Below are positions 1 to 6,363 of a stretch of 23,223 bases of DNA, one piece after another. Every line of letters starts with the position of its first letter. Positions within the stretch are counted from its first letter, which is position 1. Both the position numbers and the translations under genes were made by a program. This stretch comes from Desulfobulbaceae bacterium UBA2775 (GTDB lineage Bacteria; Desulfobacterota; Desulfobulbia; Desulfobulbales; Desulfocapsaceae): the NCBI GenBank assembly GCA_002352445.1, contig DEIL01000266.1, positions 1 through 23,223 on the forward strand, written 5' to 3'. Below the pieces are notes generated by a model. The model was given only the letters and a program-made list of their open reading frames with translations. It ran no database searches and had not been told where the DNA came from.

Positions 1-26
1 GAGCTACCAGACTGCTCCACCCCGCG
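1..26 (-). tRNA. Initiator tRNA-Met (fMet), 5' part only
   Basis: Read on the minus strand, this begins CGCGGGGTGGAGCAGTCTGG and continues with GTAGCTC up to the window edge. This matches the 5' acceptor strand and D-arm of bacterial initiator tRNA. The initiator-specific unpaired first base (C1) followed by GCGGGG is visible. The anticodon and 3' half lie outside the window, so the identity rests on the 5' third alone. A strong promoter stands just upstream. Confidence 0.85.
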
Positions 27-38
27 TTAAGACCTGCC

Positions 39-66
39 ACTATACAATCGTTAAAATTATTGTCAA
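39..66 (-). promoter_or_regulatory. Sigma-70-type promoter of the initiator tRNA gene
   Basis: On the minus strand a perfect TTGACA (positions 61-66) is followed after 16 bp by TATAGT (39-44). The tRNA begins about 12 nt further on, so the primary transcript would have only a few leader bases. The spacing and both hexamers fit a housekeeping promoter. Confidence 0.7.
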
Positions 67-76
67 CGATTATTTT

Positions 77-133
77 ATGGCGTCATAAAACTCTTCATCC
101 GGAGTCTCGCATATGAGTTTTTGACTTAGCCAT
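77..133. repeat. Dispersed palindromic repeat, short (57 bp) variant
   Basis: It starts ATGGCGTCATAAAACTC and ends GAGTTTTTGACTTAGCCAT, so its two ends are imperfect inverted copies of each other. The same ends flank the 125-bp copy at 10565-10689. Here the central stem-loop is missing, leaving only about 20 bp between the ends. It lies between the tRNA gene and the end of the thioesterase gene. Confidence 0.7.
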
Positions 134-165
134 TGAGCCTTTTGGGCCATTGTCTCTTTTTTGCG

Positions 166-594
166 CTATCCCGAAGCGAGCTGTGTGATTTTCTGAATAA
201 TTTCATCAGGAAGACGCGTCAGGTTTCCTTTTTTTGTGACTGCTGCGTGCACAGTGTAGCCTTTCACTAACAGTTTTGGACGGTCTGTGCCTTTTCCCTC
301 TCTGACGACCCGGTAAGCAAACTTGCATTTGAGATCACTCACTTCAGCTACAGTTGTTTCAACTGTGAGGAGATCGTCATAGAAGGCGGGAGCTTTATAC
401 CGGGCCCAGCATTCGATTACCGGCAGGACAAAGCCGAGTTTTTCTATTTCACTGTAGGAGCAGACATGCTCTCTCATCAACTCGGTTCTGCCGATTTCAA
501 AATAGCGGAGGAAGTTGGCGTTGTACACAACACCACCGGCATCTGTATCTCCGTAGAGCACTCTTACCTTTGCTTTAAAAATGTGTTCCTGCAC
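166..594 (-). CDS. ybgC: YbgC-family acyl-CoA thioesterase (hotdog fold)
   Basis: 142 residues, the normal length for a single 4HBT hotdog domain. The N-terminus carries the family hallmark YGDTDAGGVVY (residues 14-24) with the catalytic aspartate region, followed by NANFLRYFEIGRTELMR. Family members hydrolyse acyl-CoA (or acyl-ACP) thioesters in the cytoplasm. The residue after VVY is usually His in YbgC proteins and is Asn here. The start is GTG (592-594), sharing one base with the TAG stop of the preceding gene, so translation is probably coupled. It is the last gene of the hom / apgM-like operon and is not in the Tol-Pal context that ybgC has in Gammaproteobacteria. The fold is certain; the substrate is not. 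Confidence 0.85.
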   Translation of the reverse strand: MQEHIFKAKVRVLYGDTDAGGVVYNANFLRYFEIGRTELMREHVCSYSEIEKLGFVLPVIECWARYKAPAFYDDLLTVETTVAEVSDLKCKFAYRVVREGKGTDRPKLLVKGYTVHAAVTKKGNLTRLPDEIIQKITQLASG

Positions 595-1814
595 TACTGT
601 CTCTCAAGTAATTTATCGATCATGGTGTATCCCCGGGCGATTGCATTGTTTTGTTTTTGATCGTACTCGATACAACTCTTTTCACAGAACACTTGTCCAG
701 ATCCCCGTAAATGCTCTCTGGAATCGTAGAGCAGGGTGGGCACCGGATCGGAGACGTGTGTTCGGAGAGATAGCGGGGTGAAGTGATCCATGGTAACAAC
801 AACCCGAAAGTCTTCCTGCTGATCCCGCAGATGGTCCACAATCGGCTGTACAATGCGTGCGTCAAAGTCCTCTATTGCCCTGATTTTATCCGGCAGGGAC
901 CCCAGATGGCCAGCTTCATCCGGTGCCTCGAGGTGGACAAAGACAAAGTCCTGGTCTACAAGGGCATCGACAGCGGCTTGAGCTTTACCTTCGTAATTGG
1001 TATTGATATCCCCGGTAGCACCGTCCACGTCGATTACGGAGAGGTCAGCCACAATGCCTAACCCTTTCAACAGATCGACGGCGCTGATCATACTGCCGCT
1101 GATCTGAAATCTTTCCATCAGCGTCGGGGCGTTCACCATTTTCCCCTCGCCCCATAACCAGAAGTGAGTTGCCGGATTTTTACCCTCTTTAATTCGTTGC
1201 AGATTTACCGGGTGTCTGGCCAGAATTGATTCCGATTTTTCCAGGAGATGCTGCAACTCAGGAAGAGTGAGGTAGTTCTGGTAATGGAGAGTTACGTCTT
1301 TTTCGATATAATCATGGGGGGGCACTGTGGTGATACCGGGATGAGTACCCTTGAAAATCATCAGATGCCGATAGCTTATCCCCGGCTTAAAGTGGAACTG
1401 TTCAGTGGAGCATTCCGTCTCGAGAGTGTCAATTATCTGGTGAGACTCCTCACTGTTGATATGGCCGGCGGAGAAATCCCGCATGGTTATCCGGCCGTCG
1501 TCACTTTTATCAAGGGTTACCAGGTTGCAGCGAAAAGCGATTTCGTCTGAAGCGAGATTAATGCCCATGGATACGGCTTCAAGGGGAGCCCTTCCTGTAT
1601 AATATAACGCGGGGTCATAACCCATCAGGGACATATTGGCCACATCGCTGCCCGGCGGGAAGCCCTCTGGTACGGTATGGTTGAGAAAGAACTCTCCTTT
1701 ACGGCAAAGTTCATCCATGGCGGGGGTGCTGGCGACTTCAAGCACAGTTTTTCCGTCGAGTTCAGGGATCGGGTAATCTCCCATGCCGTCACCAACTAGA
1801 ATAAGATATTTCAT
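594..1814 (-). CDS. ApgM-type phosphoglycerate mutase family protein, probable homoserine kinase
   Basis: 406 residues of the archaeal-type cofactor-independent phosphoglycerate mutase family (alkaline phosphatase superfamily). Metal-binding GDGMGD is at 8-13. PPGSDVANMSLMGYDP (53-68) contains the candidate phosphoserine (Ser62). Metal ligands lie in HLEAPDEAGH and TMDHFTP towards the C-terminus. A bacterial clade of this family next to threonine genes has been proposed to be homoserine kinase. The gene starts 7 bp after the hom stop, and no other homoserine kinase is visible, which favours that role: ATP-dependent phosphorylation of homoserine made by the upstream gene. A glycolytic mutase role cannot be excluded from sequence alone. 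It overlaps the downstream thioesterase gene by one base. Confidence 0.85.
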   Translation of the reverse strand: MKYLILVGDGMGDYPIPELDGKTVLEVASTPAMDELCRKGEFFLNHTVPEGFPPGSDVANMSLMGYDPALYYTGRAPLEAVSMGINLASDEIAFRCNLVTLDKSDDGRITMRDFSAGHINSEESHQIIDTLETECSTEQFHFKPGISYRHLMIFKGTHPGITTVPPHDYIEKDVTLHYQNYLTLPELQHLLEKSESILARHPVNLQRIKEGKNPATHFWLWGEGKMVNAPTLMERFQISGSMISAVDLLKGLGIVADLSVIDVDGATGDINTNYEGKAQAAVDALVDQDFVFVHLEAPDEAGHLGSLPDKIRAIEDFDARIVQPIVDHLRDQQEDFRVVVTMDHFTPLSLRTHVSDPVPTLLYDSREHLRGSGQVFCEKSCIEYDQKQNNAIARGYTMIDKLLERQ

Positions 1815-1821
1815 ACCAGGC

Positions 1822-3126
1822 CTATTCAGAGATCAGAAGTCTGATTTTTACAGTGGGGCCGGTGCATACCTCAAGTGCGTTAATTTCCTCGATCGCATTT
1901 TTAACATCGCCTTCAGTGGCCCTGTGAGTCATGAAAACAATATATACTGGTTCGTTTGCATCGTGCTCCTGCTGCATCATTGATTTAATGGAAATATTAT
2001 ATTTCCCGAAAATGGTGGTAATCAGTGACAGAACTCCCGGTTTGTCAAGAGCCGTTACCCTGAAATAATAGGGGCAGATCAGTTGATCCATGGGAGTGAT
2101 GGTCGGTTCACCAATATGATCTGGGGAATATGACAGTGCAGGCACACGATTGACGGCATCAGTGGTGATATTGCGGCCAATATCAATCACATCGGCTGCA
2201 ACGGCACTTCCTGTCGGCATCATCCCGGCCCCCTGACCGTAAAGCAGAACATCGCCCACGGTGTCACCGTTGAACTGAATACCGTTGAAGGCACCGTTGA
2301 TTGTTGCCAGCATATGGTCTTCAGGAACCATGGTGGGGTGGACACGAGCCTCAACATGGTCGCCGTGGTTTCGACTGATGGCCAGCAGCTTAATACGGTA
2401 GCCCAGGCTTTTCGCAAAATCGATATCGATCGGCTCAATATTGCTGATTCCTTCAACAGTGATGTCATCTAAATGAACGTGCAGGCCAAAGGCTATGGTC
2501 ATCAGGATTGCAAGTTTATGGGCCGTGTCAATCCCTTCAACATCGTATGTCGGATCCGCTTCTGCAAACCCGAGTTCCTGAGCTTCTTTGAGTACTTCCT
2601 GAAACGGAGTACCATGGTCAGTCATCTGGGTCAGGATATAGTTGGCGGTACCATTCATGATACCTTTTATATAGTTAATTCTATTGGCTACCAGTCCTTC
2701 CTTCAAGGCTTTGATTACCGGGATTCCTCCGCCTACACTTGCCTCAAAGCCTACCTCGACATTGTGTTTGGCCGCTGCCTTGAAAATCTCCCTGCCGTGT
2801 ACAGACAGAAGAGCCTTGTTGGCGGTAATAACATGTTTGCCGTTGTCAATCGCCTTCAGCAGAAAGGATCTCGCCGGTTCCATTCCTCCAATAAGCTCAA
2901 CTATAATATCAATGGTCGGGTCGGTGAAGATCTCGTCGGCATCCCTGGTAAGGGAAACCCCGTTGAACTCATCGGGGAGGGTATCAATGGCGATATCAGC
3001 CACAGCAGCAAGTGTGAATGTGATACCTGTTTTTTGTATAAGTCGTTCCTTCTGGGCCAGCAGAGTCTGTGCCAGACCCTGTCCAACTGTGCCGAAACCG
3101 ATGAGACCAACACGTATTTCTTTCAT
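1822..3126 (-). CDS. hom: Homoserine dehydrogenase
   Basis: 434 residues, standard for the monofunctional enzyme with a C-terminal ACT domain. It reduces aspartate semialdehyde to homoserine with NAD(P)H, the branch point to threonine and methionine. The Rossmann motif GFGTVG is at 10-15, TANKALLSVHG (101-111) holds Lys104, and the substrate-binding segment AEADPTYDVEGIDTAHKL runs from 188 to 205 with Lys204. The ACT domain (about 350-425, starting near RVTALDKPGVLS) suggests feedback control by an amino acid, typically threonine. It is the first gene of a three-gene minus-strand operon. I see no strong Shine-Dalgarno before ATG 3126, but the Rossmann strand starts at residue 4, so no shorter start is possible. 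Confidence 0.95.
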   Translation of the reverse strand: MKEIRVGLIGFGTVGQGLAQTLLAQKERLIQKTGITFTLAAVADIAIDTLPDEFNGVSLTRDADEIFTDPTIDIIVELIGGMEPARSFLLKAIDNGKHVITANKALLSVHGREIFKAAAKHNVEVGFEASVGGGIPVIKALKEGLVANRINYIKGIMNGTANYILTQMTDHGTPFQEVLKEAQELGFAEADPTYDVEGIDTAHKLAILMTIAFGLHVHLDDITVEGISNIEPIDIDFAKSLGYRIKLLAISRNHGDHVEARVHPTMVPEDHMLATINGAFNGIQFNGDTVGDVLLYGQGAGMMPTGSAVAADVIDIGRNITTDAVNRVPALSYSPDHIGEPTITPMDQLICPYYFRVTALDKPGVLSLITTIFGKYNISIKSMMQQEHDANEPVYIVFMTHRATEGDVKNAIEEINALEVCTGPTVKIRLLISE

Positions 3127-3338
3127 GAGAATAGTTTGATGTTTAAGGTTAAAAATTACGGTGCATTGGGATAAACATGACCGAAAGTTATGGCGAATCT
3201 TGCAGCATATCTTCAGTGCAACAGAAAAATAACCCCTTTGCAGTTGAAAGTCAAAATCTATGGAGAGATATTTTTATGGCCCCGTACTACCTTTTCGGCT
3301 ATAATGACGCGCGCAATGTAATTGAGATATAAAAGGAT

Positions 3339-3367
3339 TTATTACCAAACTTTAAAAAGAGTATAAT
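3339..3367 (+). promoter_or_regulatory. Candidate adk promoter
   Basis: A perfect -10 hexamer TATAAT (3362-3367) is preceded at 17 bp by TTATTA (3339-3344), a weak -35 match. Transcription would start near 3374, giving a leader of about 115 nt that includes the inverted repeat at 3390-3417. An alternative TATAAT at 3300-3305 has no recognisable -35. Confidence 0.35.
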
Positions 3368-3389
3368 GATAACGGAGAATTGTGGTAGT

Positions 3390-3417
3390 AACAGAACAAG
3401 CTTAGTTATGTTCTGTT
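3390..3417. promoter_or_regulatory. 8-bp perfect inverted repeat in the adk leader
   Basis: AACAGAAC (3390-3397) and GTTCTGTT (3410-3417) are perfect inverted copies separated by 12 bp. It could be an operator for a dimeric regulator or a weak RNA hairpin in the adk 5' leader. It has no U-run, so it is not an intrinsic terminator. Confidence 0.4.
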
Positions 3418-3487
3418 TCTATTCCGTTGTCAAATAACGTATTTATAAATAGTGTTGTTTCAAAACTGGTTTTAAAGGAGAAAAATT

Positions 3488-4168
3488 ATGGGAAAAAACA
3501 TCCTGGTTTTCGGACCAAACGGAAGTGGTAAAGGTACTCAGGGTGCAATTATTCAGAAAAAATATGACATTCCTCATATAGAGTCCGGTGCGATCTTCAG
3601 AGAGCATATCGGCGGTGGAACCGAGCTTGGCAAACAGGCAAAGGTCTTCATTGACAAAGGTGATCTTGTTCCGGACGATATCACCATTCCCATGATGATC
3701 TCTCGTCTTCAGAAAGATGACTGTAAGGAAGGCTGGATACTTGACGGATTTCCACGGTCAAAAGACCAGGCAATTACACTGGCAGAAACCCTGAAAAAAG
3801 AAGGGCTTGCCCTTGATTATGTGATAGAGATTGTACTCGATCGTGAAATCGCCAAAGAGCGCATCATGGGACGTCGGCTCTGCGTAAACAATAATAATCA
3901 TCCCAATCACATTGCTTTTGATGCAATCAAGCCTGTTGAGAAAGATGGTAAACTGGTGTGCCGGGTGTGTGGTGGTGACCTGAACACCCGTGCTGATGAC
4001 CAGGATGAGGAAGCCATTGGCAAGCGCCATGGTATTTACTATGATGAGACTGTCGGAACCATGGCAGCGGTTAACTACTTCAAAGAAGCAGGTGGACCTA
4101 AAGTAATATCCGTAGATGGCTCTGTTTCCATCAAGGAAGTTACGGAATCCATTATGAGCGAGCTTTAA
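3488..4168 (+). CDS. adk: Adenylate kinase with a metal-binding lid
   Basis: 226 residues. It catalyses ATP + AMP to 2 ADP, important in sulfate reducers because sulfate activation by ATP sulfurylase and later steps return AMP. The P-loop GPNGSGKGTQ is at 9-18, the AMP-binding region around SGAIFREH at 33-40, and DGFPRSKDQ at 86-94. The lid carries Cys132-X5-His138-X19-Cys158-X2-Cys161, a Cys-His-Cys-Cys metal site like that described for Desulfovibrio gigas adenylate kinase (zinc, cobalt or iron) rather than the four-cysteine zinc lid of Gram-positive enzymes. AAGGAG lies 7 nt before the ATG. A terminator follows 53 bp after the stop, so the gene is probably monocistronic. Confidence 0.93.
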   Translation: MGKNILVFGPNGSGKGTQGAIIQKKYDIPHIESGAIFREHIGGGTELGKQAKVFIDKGDLVPDDITIPMMISRLQKDDCKEGWILDGFPRSKDQAITLAETLKKEGLALDYVIEIVLDREIAKERIMGRRLCVNNNNHPNHIAFDAIKPVEKDGKLVCRVCGGDLNTRADDQDEEAIGKRHGIYYDETVGTMAAVNYFKEAGGPKVISVDGSVSIKEVTESIMSEL

Positions 4169-4221
4169 TGGTTGTACCATGAAATCCGAAATCGTCTGAT
4201 TTCCATTTATTTATAAAAAAA

Positions 4222-4254
4222 GGGCTATTCCTGAAGCTGGGAGAGCCCTTTTTT
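4222..4254 (+). terminator. Rho-independent terminator of adk
   Basis: GGGCTATTCC (4222-4231) pairs with GGGAGAGCCC (4239-4248) with one internal mismatch and a 7-nt loop, followed by six T (4249-4254). It is preceded by an A-run, so it may act weakly in the other direction too. It separates adk from the cobA-hemD transcript. Confidence 0.85.
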
Positions 4255-4298
4255 GCCTGTAAACTGCAGGAAAAAAAGTAGTCGATATCGTATCAATT

Positions 4299-5858
4299 AT
4301 GGAAGAAAAGCCAAAAGTGACCAGACCTGGAAAGGTATATCTGGTGGGTGCGGGTCCGGGAGACCCTGGCCTGATAACCGTGCGTGGGAAACGTCTTTTG
4401 GAGAAGGCCGAGGTCGCTGTATATGATTATCTCGCCTCCAAAAAGTTATTGAAGCATCTACCCGCTTCTGCAGAACGGATCTATGTCGGGAAAAAAGGCG
4501 GAGTCAAACATATCCACACCCAGGATGAAATTAATCAAATGCTGGTTGACCATGCCCGTGCCGGTAAGATGGTTGTTCGGCTGAAGGGTGGGGATCCTTT
4601 TATTTTTGGCCGTGGCGGTGAAGAACTTCAGCAGCTGCATAAGGCTGGAATTTCTTTTGAGGTTGTGCCCGGCGTCACCTCAGCTACGGCAGCGGCAACC
4701 TATGCAGGTATTCCCATAACCCATAGAGATTATACAGCCACTGTTGCCTTTCTTACCGGGCACGAGGATCCGACCAAGGAAACCTCCAACATTGACTGGG
4801 CGAAACTGGCAACAGGGGTGGGGACCCTTGTGGTGTATATGGGGATAAAAAATCTTCCGGTGATCGTCGGGAATCTTATTAAACATGGTCGTAGTCCGAA
4901 AACCCCGGTTGCCGTAGTGCGCTGGGCGTCGACACCTGAACAGCGGACGGTGATAGGTACACTTGAGACTATTACCGAGATAGTCAGGGATAATGACATT
5001 AAACCGCCTTCTCTTATCATTGTAGGTGAGGTGGTAACTCTCAGGGATACTATTGACTGGTTCGAAAAGCGTCCCCTTTTTGGCAAGAAAATCATTGTTA
5101 CCAGAACCAGGGAGCAGGCAAGTGATCTTGTTGCAGGTCTTGAAGAATTTGGTGCTGACTGTCTTGAGTATTCCACCATCAATATTAAACCGGTGGACTC
5201 CTATGAAATACTTGACGACGAACTTGAGCGGTTGGATGAGTACCACTGGATCCTGTTTACCTCTCTCAACGGTGTAAAATATTTCTTTGAATATCTCTAT
5301 ACCAAGGGTATGGACGCCAGGGATCTCAAAGGGCCTGATATTGCAGCTGTGGGGAAGAGTACTGCAGATCTCCTTTTGAAATACGGCATAAATGCGGATC
5401 TCATTCCAAATACCTTTACCGGCGAGGGGTTGGCGGAAAGCCTCCTTGATCAAGGGGTTGAAGGAAGAAATATCCTTATTCCGAGAGCGCTGAAAGGCCG
5501 TGAAATACTTCCGGAAACGTTAAGAGGTGCCGGTGCTCAGGTGATAGTTGTCCCTGTGTATCAGAATTGTCCCGAGGATGGGCCCAAAGAGAATCTGCGA
5601 ACAGATCTGCAGGAGGGCAGGGTTGATATGGTTACCTTTACCAGTTCGTCCACAGTGAGAAACTTTCTCCGTATGGTTGAATCCAAGGATCAGGAAGAGT
5701 TGGAAAACCTTATGGAGGGAGTTGATATTGCGGCCATTGGCCCCATTACTGCCAAAACGGTAACGGACAATGGTTTACAAGTGACTGTTCAACCGGAGGA
5801 CTATACAATCTCAGAAATGGTTTGGTCTATTGTACAATATTATAGTGAAAAACACTGA
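4299..5858 (+). CDS. cobA-hemD: Fused uroporphyrinogen-III C-methyltransferase / uroporphyrinogen-III synthase
   Basis: 519 residues with two enzymes in one chain. Residues about 10-255 are the SAM-dependent methyltransferase (SUMT): KVYLVGAGPGDPGL at 12-25, then LKGGDPFIFGRGGEE and the GVTSATAAATYAGIP segment, all family hallmarks. Residues about 265-515 match uroporphyrinogen-III synthase (HemD), which closes hydroxymethylbilane to uroporphyrinogen III. The methyltransferase half then makes precorrin-2, precursor of siroheme, cobalamin and the alternative heme route. Such fusions are familiar in sulfate reducers and clostridia. Siroheme is the cofactor of dissimilatory sulfite reductase, whose partner DsrC is encoded later in the window. 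The ATG at 4299 has no obvious Shine-Dalgarno. The stop codon overlaps the first base of a dispersed repeat. Confidence 0.93.
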   Translation: MEEKPKVTRPGKVYLVGAGPGDPGLITVRGKRLLEKAEVAVYDYLASKKLLKHLPASAERIYVGKKGGVKHIHTQDEINQMLVDHARAGKMVVRLKGGDPFIFGRGGEELQQLHKAGISFEVVPGVTSATAAATYAGIPITHRDYTATVAFLTGHEDPTKETSNIDWAKLATGVGTLVVYMGIKNLPVIVGNLIKHGRSPKTPVAVVRWASTPEQRTVIGTLETITEIVRDNDIKPPSLIIVGEVVTLRDTIDWFEKRPLFGKKIIVTRTREQASDLVAGLEEFGADCLEYSTINIKPVDSYEILDDELERLDEYHWILFTSLNGVKYFFEYLYTKGMDARDLKGPDIAAVGKSTADLLLKYGINADLIPNTFTGEGLAESLLDQGVEGRNILIPRALKGREILPETLRGAGAQVIVVPVYQNCPEDGPKENLRTDLQEGRVDMVTFTSSSTVRNFLRMVESKDQEELENLMEGVDIAAIGPITAKTVTDNGLQVTVQPEDYTISEMVWSIVQYYSEKH

Positions 5859-5945
5859 TGGCGTTGTAAAAAGCCCCCTGCTTCGTCATTTCCGCCCCCG
5901 GCGGGAATGACGGGATGATGCAGAATTTGGTTTTTTCGAGTCCAT
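5858..5945. repeat. Dispersed palindromic repeat, 88-bp variant with a different core hairpin
   Basis: It starts ATGGCGTTGTAAAAA immediately at the hemD stop and ends TTTTTTCGAGTCCAT, an imperfect inverted match to its own start. The core CGTCATTTCCGCC (5884-5896) / GGCGGGAATGACG (5900-5912) is a 13-bp stem with one wobble and a 3-nt loop. This core differs from the one in the 125-bp copy at 10565-10689, so related ends enclose different stems. There is no T-run after the stem, so I do not call it a terminator. Confidence 0.65.
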
Positions 5946-5964
5946 CAAAACTGAGAAATCATTA

Positions 5965-6351
5965 ATGTATGCTCTTCGCAATGGCGGGCGACAAGGTGAT
6001 GGTACTATTCCATTAGTGCGGCAGAATATTGAGAAAAAAGCTGGAGAGGATGAAGCTCTTTTTTGCAAATCATGCTCAAACCGGATCACCCGCAGAGATC
6101 AGATGATAAGTGTAAGCGGCTCTCATACTCATACCTTTTTTAACCCGGATGGTATCGTCTTTGACCTTGGTTGTTTTCGCAAGGCTCCAGGCTGTCTACT
6201 CGCGGGGGATGTTACTTCTGAGTTTACCTGGTTTAGCGGCCATGTCTGGTGTTTTACCCTGTGCCGCGTCTGTGGTGTCCACCTTGGCTGGCACTATGAG
6301 GGGAGGGGCTCAGGCTTTTTCGGACTGATATTGGTTCGTCTGAGGGAGTAG
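5965..6351 (+). CDS. CULT-domain protein (bacterial homologue of the cereblon thalidomide-binding domain)
   Basis: 128 residues, not named from any close relative but matching the CULT fold closely. Four zinc-ligand cysteines are present as CxxC pairs: Cys34/Cys37 and Cys100/Cys103. The aromatic cage is Trp89, Trp95, Trp109 and Tyr111. The spacing W-x5-W-x4-C-x2-C-x5-W-x-aromatic is the same as in human cereblon (Trp380, Trp386, Cys391, Cys394, Trp400, Phe402). HTHTFFNPDGIVFDLGC (54-70) and the end GFFGLILVRL (117-126) fit the family too. Single-domain CULT proteins are known in bacteria and bind cyclic imides and uracil-like ligands in vitro; their cellular role is unknown. No signal peptide or membrane segment is seen. 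The first ~28 residues are unlike the fold. The start lies 19 bp after a repeat and lacks a clear Shine-Dalgarno, so it is uncertain. Confidence 0.82.
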   Translation: MYALRNGGRQGDGTIPLVRQNIEKKAGEDEALFCKSCSNRITRRDQMISVSGSHTHTFFNPDGIVFDLGCFRKAPGCLLAGDVTSEFTWFSGHVWCFTLCRVCGVHLGWHYEGRGSGFFGLILVRLRE

Positions 6352-6363
6352 TTCCCTGCCGGC

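Larger units (their letters stand above)
3127..3487. other. Divergent intergenic region between hom and adk
   Basis: This 361-bp AT-rich stretch separates two divergent operons and codes for no protein I can support. It should hold a minus-strand promoter for hom, which I could not place convincingly, and a plus-strand promoter for adk. Two TATAAT hexamers on the plus strand (3300-3305 and 3362-3367) are the best candidates. A perfect 8-bp inverted repeat lies in the likely adk leader. AAGGAG at 3475-3480 is the adk ribosome binding site, 7 nt before the start. Confidence 0.5.

Noticed and set aside
2473..3174. 233-codon open frame opposite hom
   Set aside because: Antisense to the N-terminal half of a certain homoserine dehydrogenase gene; no family features.
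5884..5912. Hairpin after hemD as a rho-independent terminator
   Set aside because: The stem is followed by GGATGATG and not by a T-run, and it lies in the core of a dispersed repeat.
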